From the NCBI GenBank assembly GCA_905197955.1, contig CAJKAR010000074.1, positions 1-11,009 on the forward strand: a DNA stretch of 11,009 bases, in the 5' to 3' direction. The notes under the pieces were generated by a model, which saw nothing but the letters and a program-made list of their open reading frames with translations, searched no databases and had not been told where the DNA came from. Positions 6,071-11,009 of this stretch are shown here, piece after piece. The stretch comes from an uncultured Lentisphaeria bacterium. GTDB taxonomy: Bacteria > Verrucomicrobiota > Lentisphaeria > Victivallales > UBA1829. Every line of letters begins with the position of its first letter. Positions within the stretch are counted from its first letter, which is position 1. A program made the position numbers and the translations under genes.

Positions 6071-8575
6071 TTATTTCAGGACAAGACGCCCTGAAGAGTG
6101 CTTCGGCAGATCCACCTCCACTGCGCCGCTCTCCCGCCGGCGAATCGGATAACTCCGGCCGGCATATTCCGCAGATTCGGCATTCATGACAGCGATCAGA
6201 GTGGTCGATTCCCCCTCCTCCCCGGAGATCACAAGATCGGCGGTCAGCACGCCATCCTCCCACACCGAGCTCTTCTGCCAGACATCATATCCCCCCGTCA
6301 GGCGCCCCGGACGGTAATACGCTCCGAACCAGCAGAGCACCGGAGTCGAAAGCCCCGAAAAGTGATGCCAGCCGCTTCCCCGGCAGGAACTGATCGAAAA
6401 CTGCTCATAACAGGCATAGGATTCGTGTGTCTCCCGTTCCCAGAGCTTCAGAGCGGTCTCTGCGATCTTCCAGGCAAAGTCACCCCGGCCGTCGTTCAGA
6501 GCCGCCTTCCAGAAAAACCACTGATGCGGAAACCATACGGAACCGTTCCAGTAGCCGTCATTCCGATAGTAGGAGGCGGAACGATCCACGGTCGAAATGC
6601 CGCAGTCCGTCCAGCAGTGTTCCGGCGACTCCAGCTTCGCCCAGAGAATCTTCCGCTGTTCCTCCGTACAGATGCCCGAAACAAGCGGTGAAAGACCATC
6701 CAGTCCCATATTGAAATTGGAACCGTCGCTGAAACGCAGGAATCCGGAAGGATTCCCCTCGTCATTAATCACGACATAACTGAAATAGCCGCTTTCCGGA
6801 TCCCACGCATACTGCTGAAGCGCAGAGGAAAGCGCCTGAATATCCCGGTCATATTCCTCCGTTGCCAGGCCGAGCTCCCGGGCGGCAGATTGCAGAATCC
6901 GCGCAGAACGGATGGCATGGGCGCTGCCAACCACAGGAATCGCATTCAATTTTCCGCTCCGGTGGAGTGCCAGCTGCGGAGGATAATCATCCCAGCCGCC
7001 GGAGTTGTAGAAATAATCCCAGGTACAGATCAGAGGGGTCCGGCTGTGCGAAAGAGTCAGCGATCCGGGATGCCGTCCGATCAGATACTCGTAGAACTGT
7101 CTCACCCGCGGATAGAAAAAGCGGAGCAGGTCGCGATCATGCGTCCGGTTCCAGAGCTCCTGATAAAGATAGATCTGAACCGGAAGAGGCGTCCCGTGCA
7201 GAATGAATGCGTTTTCCGGATCCCCCTCCTCCGTCAGGTATGCATTCAGACTCTCGATTGCGCGACGGACCTCCAGTTCCAGCAGTCCCAGTCCGATAAA
7301 CCCGGAATCCCAGGTATAAAGACTGTTCCAGCGGCGGCCCGGCGTATGGTGACGTACAAAGGAATCCTTCACATAAGTCGGATACACAATATTGCTCAGC
7401 GTCACGGCAGCCATCCGTTCCTGACTGAATTTCAGTGGAGATTCGGGGAACGTAATGTAGTTCGCAGCGTTCCTGCGATAGATCTCTTCCAGCGCTTCCG
7501 CTGAAAAATCCAGCGATGGAAGCGACGCCCGAACCTCTTCCTCGCTCCCGTTCACAATCACGGCATAGATAATTTTCCGTCCTCCCGGCGCAATCGGGAT
7601 CGGCTGGAACACCATATCCAGCGCGTGATCTTTCCGGCTGCCGCGTTCGAATTCGGGAAAGAAATGCTGATGAACTCCGTCATCGTACAAAAAAGTCTCC
7701 AGCAGATCATCCACCGCATAATGCCGTACGAAATCCGAAGAAAACGCGCGACGGATTCCATAAACACACGGCACATTCTTGTATTTCACCACGGTGCTGT
7801 CCGGCGCAGGCCCCGGGGAGAACTCCGGGGAAGCATCGTGTTCAACGCTCCGGAACACCGGTTGATTGCCGACAGTCAACGCCGCTCCATTCACCTCGGC
7901 ATCCCGTTCAAACGTCATCCGGATTGCATTTTCTCCGGAATTTTCCATCTTCCGGAGCACCCATTTCCCCTCCTCCCGGACTCGCAGATACAGGACTTTT
8001 TCCGGAGAATTTCCGTGGAAACGGAATATTGCCTCCTGTCCGGCCCGGATCCGGAACGCGGAACCGGTCACGGCATCCGGATCCCGGAACTCTCCCGGAT
8101 GAAGCGCGTCAAAAAAGAGTCCCCGGCCATCCTGCACCTCCGGACGCGCCCACTCCAGGATCCCCGAAACCTCCGTATGGCGCGGCGCCTCAAACTCCAG
8201 ACGGCAGAGAAGATGAATCGCAAGATCCGCCCCGATCTCCGAATGGTTGACCAGTTCACAGCGGATCAGATGCGTTTTTTCATTCACAGTGCTGAAACTG
8301 ACATCGCAGTAAATCCGATCCTTCCACTCCAGCTGCTGGCGATAGGAATACGCACTCAGATCCGGAGCGACGTTCCAGGGCAGATATCCGCTCGGACGAA
8401 GCACATCCGGAATGGCCAGCTCCCGGCGATATTTTCCCGGAATCACGGAACAGTCGAAACGGGTGCCAAGCGCCCGGTCCGCAAGATGAGAAATCCCGAA
8501 CAGTTTCTTGGAATAGGGTCCCCACTCCGGCAAAGAGAGGTCGTGAGACCCGGAAAGCGAATCATATCTTGTCAT
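6071..8575 (-). CDS. Clan GH-G glycoside hydrolase (GH63/GH37-like, MGH1-type barrel)
   Basis: This is a large inverting glycosidase of 834 residues. An N-terminal beta-sandwich region covers about 1-380, an (alpha/alpha)6 barrel about 385-755, and a short beta tail follows. Barrel marks are PGRRWNSLYTWDSGF (412-426), which mirrors the trehalase signature PGGRFxExYxWD; SGGWDDYPP (525-533), like the GH63/GH37 segment holding the catalytic acid, probably Asp529; YWNGSVWFPHQW (675-686), like YWRGPIW of GH63; and YACYEQFS (720-727), where Glu724 is the likely base. There is no signal peptide, so it acts in the cytoplasm on imported or metabolic glycosides. AAGGAG sits 5 bases before the ATG. It begins 34 bases after the AraC gene and leads into the acetyltransferase, suggesting one operon. 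Substrate is unknown: alpha-glucosides, mannosyl- or glucosyl-glycerate are possible. Fold confidence is high; exact family is moderate. Confidence 0.8.
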   Translation of the reverse strand: MTRYDSLSGSHDLSLPEWGPYSKKLFGISHLADRALGTRFDCSVIPGKYRRELAIPDVLRPSGYLPWNVAPDLSAYSYRQQLEWKDRIYCDVSFSTVNEKTHLIRCELVNHSEIGADLAIHLLCRLEFEAPRHTEVSGILEWARPEVQDGRGLFFDALHPGEFRDPDAVTGSAFRIRAGQEAIFRFHGNSPEKVLYLRVREEGKWVLRKMENSGENAIRMTFERDAEVNGAALTVGNQPVFRSVEHDASPEFSPGPAPDSTVVKYKNVPCVYGIRRAFSSDFVRHYAVDDLLETFLYDDGVHQHFFPEFERGSRKDHALDMVFQPIPIAPGGRKIIYAVIVNGSEEEVRASLPSLDFSAEALEEIYRRNAANYITFPESPLKFSQERMAAVTLSNIVYPTYVKDSFVRHHTPGRRWNSLYTWDSGFIGLGLLELEVRRAIESLNAYLTEEGDPENAFILHGTPLPVQIYLYQELWNRTHDRDLLRFFYPRVRQFYEYLIGRHPGSLTLSHSRTPLICTWDYFYNSGGWDDYPPQLALHRSGKLNAIPVVGSAHAIRSARILQSAARELGLATEEYDRDIQALSSALQQYAWDPESGYFSYVVINDEGNPSGFLRFSDGSNFNMGLDGLSPLVSGICTEEQRKILWAKLESPEHCWTDCGISTVDRSASYYRNDGYWNGSVWFPHQWFFWKAALNDGRGDFAWKIAETALKLWERETHESYACYEQFSISSCRGSGWHHFSGLSTPVLCWFGAYYRPGRLTGGYDVWQKSSVWEDGVLTADLVISGEEGESTTLIAVMNAESAEYAGRSYPIRRRESGAVEVDLPKHSSGRLVLK

Positions 8576-8609
8576 GACAACTCCTTATACAAAACTCATT
8601 GACAAAAAT

Positions 8610-9443
8610 TTACTGTACCCGGGATTCCCGTTTTTTCAATTCGGATGGCTCGTGCTCCCGGAATTTTTTCGGAGAAATTCCACAGCGGAGCTTGAAGTAG
8701 TTGGAAAAATAGTACTGATCCGAAAACGCAAGATGCTCCGCAATCTCCTTGATGGAAAAACTCGAATAAAGCAGAAGAGTCTTGGCCTGCTCCATTTTGC
8801 GGCTCATCAGGTACTCATACGGAGTCTGCTGGTATTCGGAACGGAAAAGACGGATCAGATGAGCTTCCGACCACGGGGTTCCACGCGCGTAATCCGCCAG
8901 ATGAAAACTGCTGTTGACCGAGGAATCCAATACTGTTTTAAGACGCTCCAGCTCCGGATTGCTCCGCCGCCTCGGACGGCGGACACAGAGTGACAGCTCC
9001 GAAAGAAGATTGTGAAACACCAGCGCCCCCCGGCGATTTCCCTCTTCCGTATTCACCGGCAAGTGAAACATCTCCAGAAAAAACTCCTTCAGATGCGGGC
9101 AGTCCGGTACATAATAGGTCTCCGTCAGTCCGTAAATCCGGAACAGATAGTCCATCAACTCTCCATCCGCGACAAAAAAAAGTTTCTTCCACGGATCTCC
9201 CCGGTCAGGACTGTACCGGTGCGAACTGTGCCTGGATAAAATATAAACGCTGTCCGGTCCGGGCGTAAAGGAACAGCCGTTGATTTCAAGGAATCCCTGT
9301 CCGCGTTCAATGAACTCCAGAGTATAAACCTCGTAATCCTTCCGTTCGAAAACAGGCGTTTTGGAGTCGGCATCGCCGCGGGCTACGGTGATCAAGCGGA
9401 AAGGAAACGCTTTCTGAGGATCTTGTTCAGATTCAAATATCAA
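8610..9443 (-). CDS. AraC-family transcriptional regulator with TTG start
   Basis: This DNA-binding regulator of 277 residues has an N-terminal cupin-like ligand/dimer domain (about 15-150) and a C-terminal double helix-turn-helix (about 165-265). The first HTH is around 180-203 (FHLADYARGTPWSEAHLIRLF). The second is around 229-252, with the family signature SIKEIAEHLAFSDQYYFSNYFK and then GISPKKFRE. The N-terminal half has TLEFIERGQGFLEING (41-56), the usual sugar-sensor type beta strands. The start is TTG: AAAGGA lies 9 bases upstream, the overlapping ATG and GTG are out of frame and soon meet stops, and no in-frame ATG occurs before residue 97. It is divergent from the Gfo dehydrogenase and immediately upstream of the glycosidase, so it probably controls both directions and itself. 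The inducer is not identifiable, but is likely the glycosidase substrate or product. Confidence 0.92.
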   Translation of the reverse strand: MIFESEQDPQKAFPFRLITVARGDADSKTPVFERKDYEVYTLEFIERGQGFLEINGCSFTPGPDSVYILSRHSSHRYSPDRGDPWKKLFFVADGELMDYLFRIYGLTETYYVPDCPHLKEFFLEMFHLPVNTEEGNRRGALVFHNLLSELSLCVRRPRRRSNPELERLKTVLDSSVNSSFHLADYARGTPWSEAHLIRLFRSEYQQTPYEYLMSRKMEQAKTLLLYSSFSIKEIAEHLAFSDQYYFSNYFKLRCGISPKKFREHEPSELKKRESRVQ

Positions 9444-9452
9444 TTTTCCACA

Positions 9453-9458
9453 TCCTTT
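9453..9458 (-). promoter_or_regulatory. Ribosome binding site deciding the TTG start of the AraC gene
   Basis: AAAGGA on the minus strand is 9 bases from the TTG at 9443-9441. This spacing and the lack of other in-frame starts nearby support the TTG. Confidence 0.65.
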
Positions 9459-9467
9459 ATTTTATTT

Positions 9468-9495
9468 AACATATCTCTTTTTCATCGATTTTCAA
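9468..9495 (-). promoter_or_regulatory. Putative promoter of the AraC regulator gene
   Basis: On the minus strand TTGAAA (complement of 9490-9495) and TATGTT (complement of 9468-9473) are separated by 16 bases. The -35 box is the same sequence as a TTTCAA half of the phased repeat, which suits autoregulation. A perfect TATAAT on the minus strand (complement of 9531-9536) is an alternative -10, but its -35 is poor. Confidence 0.45.
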
Positions 9496-9527
9496 GAAAA
9501 AAAGTTGATATTTCATATTTGTTTCAA
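9480..9527. repeat. Phased TTTCAT/TTTCAA direct repeats, likely AraC-type operator
   Basis: Four hexamers lie on the plus strand: TTTCAT 9480-9485, TTTCAA 9490-9495, TTTCAT 9511-9516 and TTTCAA 9522-9527. They form two units, TTTCAT-N4-TTTCAA and TTTCAT-N5-TTTCAA, 31 bases apart. Steps of 10, 21 and 11 put all four on one face of the helix. Direct half-sites one or two turns apart are usual for AraC-family proteins, whose gene is adjacent. Confidence 0.55.
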
Positions 9528-9533
9528 TACATT
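9505..9533 (+). promoter_or_regulatory. Putative promoter of the Gfo/Idh/MocA gene
   Basis: TTGATA (9505-9510) and TACATT (9528-9533) are separated by 17 bases. That spacer is exactly the second repeat unit (9511-9527), so a protein bound there would compete with RNA polymerase, or the unit would have to be vacated on induction. The leader would be about 55 bases. Confidence 0.5.
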
Positions 9534-9550
9534 ATACCGGAACAGAAAAT

Positions 9551-9566
9551 GCGGAAGAATTTCCGC
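9551..9566. promoter_or_regulatory. Dyad in the leader of the Gfo/Idh/MocA gene
   Basis: GCGGAA (9551-9556) is complementary to TTCCGC (9561-9566) around GAAT. It lies between the predicted transcription start and the ribosome site. It could be an operator or a small RNA hairpin; no T run follows. Confidence 0.35.
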
Positions 9567-9592
9567 TGCAAAATAAAAAAGGAGCTGAAACG

Positions 9593-10756
9593 ATGAAAAT
9601 GATGAAAATTGGTGTGATCGGAACAGGCGGACGCGGTCACAACGCATGGCAGACACACAGACCGGAAGAGGGATGGGAAATTGTCGCCGGCGCAGACATC
9701 AAGCAGAAAGCAAGAGACGAATTCAAGGAAAAATTCCCGAATGCCCAGGTTTTCGATGATTATAAAGAAGTTCTGAAAATCAAGGATATTGATGCAGTCT
9801 TTGTCTGCTCTCCGGACTACTGTCACGAAGAACAGGCGGTCGCCGCGCTCGAAGCGGGCAAAGCGCTGTTTCTCGAAAAACCGATGGCAATCACGATCGA
9901 AGGATGCGACAGAATCCTGAAAACGGCTTATGAAACAGGATCAAAACTGTTTGTCGGACACAACATGCGCTACTTCCCGGTGATCCTCAAGATGAAGGAG
10001 ATCATTGATTCCGGCGTCATTGGAGATATTCAGTGCGGCTGGTGCCGTCACTTCATCGGCTACGGCGGCGACGCCTACTTCCGCGACTGGCACTCTGAAC
10101 AGAAAAACACCACCGGACTTCTCCTTCAGAAAGGTGCTCATGACATCGACGTGATGCACTGGCTGATGGGCACCTACACCAAGGCGGTCGTCGGAATGGG
10201 AATGCTCTCCGTCTACGACAAGTGCGCAAGACGCTCCCCCGATACCGAAGGATGCGCAAAATGGGACAACAGCCAGTATCCGCCGCTTACCCAGACCGGC
10301 TTCTCTCCGATCATCGACGTGGAGGACCACAACATGATCATGATGCAGATGGAGAACGGCGCGCAGGCAACCTATATGCAGTGCCATTACGCACCGGATG
10401 CCGAACGCAACTACACATTCATCGGCACAAAGGGACGCATTGAAAACATCGGCGACAGCGGAGAAGCGGAAATCCATGTCTGGACTCAGCGCGGACCGCG
10501 GAAAACTCCGGATATTGTCTACCACATCAAACCGGTCGAAGGCGGACACGGCGGAGGAGACCCCGTCACCGTTCAGAACTTCCTCGATTTTGTGCGTGAC
10601 GGCGTCAAAACCAACACAACTCCGATCGCCGCCAGAAACGCGGTCGCAACCGGAGTGCTCGGTCACTATTCCATGCGTCATGGAAACGGACTCCAGCAGA
10701 TTCCGCCGATCCCGGAAGAGTGGGTCCGCTATTTCGCAAATAACCAGAAACGATAA
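9593..10756 (+). CDS. Gfo/Idh/MocA-family NAD(P)-dependent sugar dehydrogenase
   Basis: This soluble oxidoreductase of 387 residues has an N-terminal Rossmann domain (about 4-125) with GVIGTGGRG (7-15) for dinucleotide binding and EKPMA (95-99), which carries the conserved Lys96. The C-terminal alpha/beta substrate domain has LLLQKGAHDIDVMHW (176-190), with the expected Lys/His/Asp region around Lys180, His183 and Asp184. GGHGGGDP (317-324) recalls the Gly-rich loop of GH109-like and glycoside-oxidising members. AAGGAG lies 8 bases before the ATG; MKMMK offers later starts, but the first fits best. There is no signal peptide or Tat motif, so it is cytoplasmic. It diverges from the AraC gene and ends at a strong terminator, so it is monocistronic. 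Substrate is unknown: inositols, sugar acids or C3 oxidation of glycosides are all found in this family. Confidence 0.92.
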   Translation: MKMMKIGVIGTGGRGHNAWQTHRPEEGWEIVAGADIKQKARDEFKEKFPNAQVFDDYKEVLKIKDIDAVFVCSPDYCHEEQAVAALEAGKALFLEKPMAITIEGCDRILKTAYETGSKLFVGHNMRYFPVILKMKEIIDSGVIGDIQCGWCRHFIGYGGDAYFRDWHSEQKNTTGLLLQKGAHDIDVMHWLMGTYTKAVVGMGMLSVYDKCARRSPDTEGCAKWDNSQYPPLTQTGFSPIIDVEDHNMIMMQMENGAQATYMQCHYAPDAERNYTFIGTKGRIENIGDSGEAEIHVWTQRGPRKTPDIVYHIKPVEGGHGGGDPVTVQNFLDFVRDGVKTNTTPIAARNAVATGVLGHYSMRHGNGLQQIPPIPEEWVRYFANNQKR

Positions 10757-10776
10757 GTCATCTCACCGTTTTATGC

Positions 10777-10815
10777 ATCGGACAGGGAGCAGATGCCCCT
10801 GTCCGATTTTTTTTT
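10777..10815 (+). terminator. Strong intrinsic terminator of the Gfo/Idh/MocA gene
   Basis: ATCGGACAGGG (10777-10787) pairs perfectly with CCCTGTCCGAT (10797-10807) around a 9-base loop, and nine T follow (10807-10815). It starts 20 bases after the stop codon. Confidence 0.92.
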
Positions 10816-10971
10816 CAGACAGAAATTTTTCTGCTGCTTCTCTTTCTTTCCAACAACGCCTCCTCACAGCGGCAAGATTGCTGAATTCATCATTTTTTCT
10901 GCATTTTTTTCCTTTTCCGGACTCCTTATTTGCATCAAAAAATACGATTTTCGCCCACTGCTGTCCGGTAA

Positions 10972-11002
10972 AACTTTCAGAGCAATAACGGGCTGAAAAG
11001 TT
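10972..11002. other. Imperfect inverted repeat near the right edge
   Basis: AACTTTCAG (10972-10980) pairs with CTGAAAAGTT (10993-11002) with one bulged A. On the minus strand a short T run follows, so it might end a gene entering from the right. The rest of 10816-11009 is pyrimidine-rich and holds no gene I can support. Confidence 0.25.
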
Positions 11003-11009
11003 CTTCTTG

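Noticed and set aside
7625..8602. Plus-strand frame of 325 codons over the clan GH-G gene
   Set aside because: Antisense shadow of a gene with clear catalytic motifs; no promoter or ribosome site supports it.
6037..9491. Shared 12-mer TTTTTCATCGAT at 6037 and 9478 taken as a repeat element by itself
   Set aside because: Several exact 12-base matches are expected by chance in 11 kb; it is kept only as part of the spaced-motif observation.
9941..10681. Minus-strand frame of 246 codons over the Gfo gene
   Set aside because: Shadow of a well-supported dehydrogenase; composition is biased and no known motif is present.
10793..10996. Small plus-strand frame of 67 codons after the Gfo terminator
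   Set aside because: It begins inside the terminator hairpin, has no ribosome site, and its Phe/Ser richness reflects the pyrimidine-rich DNA.
1..11009. CRISPR array, tRNA, insertion sequence or phage genes
   Set aside because: No regularly spaced repeats, cloverleaf, transposase or integrase, or target-site duplications were seen.

Overview
The window looks like a chromosomal carbohydrate-use region of a Gram-negative anaerobe. GC is roughly 50-55%. Intergenic gaps are short, Shine-Dalgarno sites are clear, and sigma70-type promoters can be recognised. The mix of a GH36 alpha-galactosidase, a clan GH-G glycosidase, an AraC regulator and a divergent Gfo/Idh/MocA oxidoreductase reminds me of gut Lentisphaerota/Victivallales. 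That taxonomic guess is inference only; no rRNA or marker gene is present.

Left part, plus strand: a possible terminator dyad of an off-window gene (1-20); a BASS-family sodium/organic-anion symporter (184-1170) behind a good promoter; then a GH36 alpha-galactosidase (1389-3584) with a crcB fluoride channel (3588-3977) starting 3 bases after its stop codon. This pair converges on fucO and is separated from it by a strong hairpin (4026-4061) that can act in both directions.

Middle and right, minus strand (read right to left): an AraC-type regulator with a TTG start (9443-8610), a large cytoplasmic clan GH-G (GH63/GH37-like) glycosidase (8575-6071), and a maltose/galactoside-type O-acetyltransferase (6022-5426). 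They are close enough to form one operon. fucO, lactaldehyde reductase (5246-4092), follows but has its own near-consensus promoter with a palindrome inside the spacer.

Far right, plus strand: a Gfo/Idh/MocA dehydrogenase (9593-10756), divergent from the AraC gene and ended by a strong intrinsic terminator. The remaining 194 bases hold no gene I can support.

Proposed joint role: both glycosidases lack signal peptides, so they should act on oligosaccharides already imported. The regulator, glycosidase and acetyltransferase resemble the logic of a lac operon, and the divergent dehydrogenase may oxidise the same sugar. FucO would reduce L-lactaldehyde from deoxysugar breakdown. No sugar transporter is visible. 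The most unusual signal is a set of phased TTTCAT/TTTCAA repeats in the divergent AraC/Gfo gap. One repeat unit exactly fills the space between the -35 and -10 elements of the Gfo promoter, and a similar copy lies just upstream of the acetyltransferase gene.
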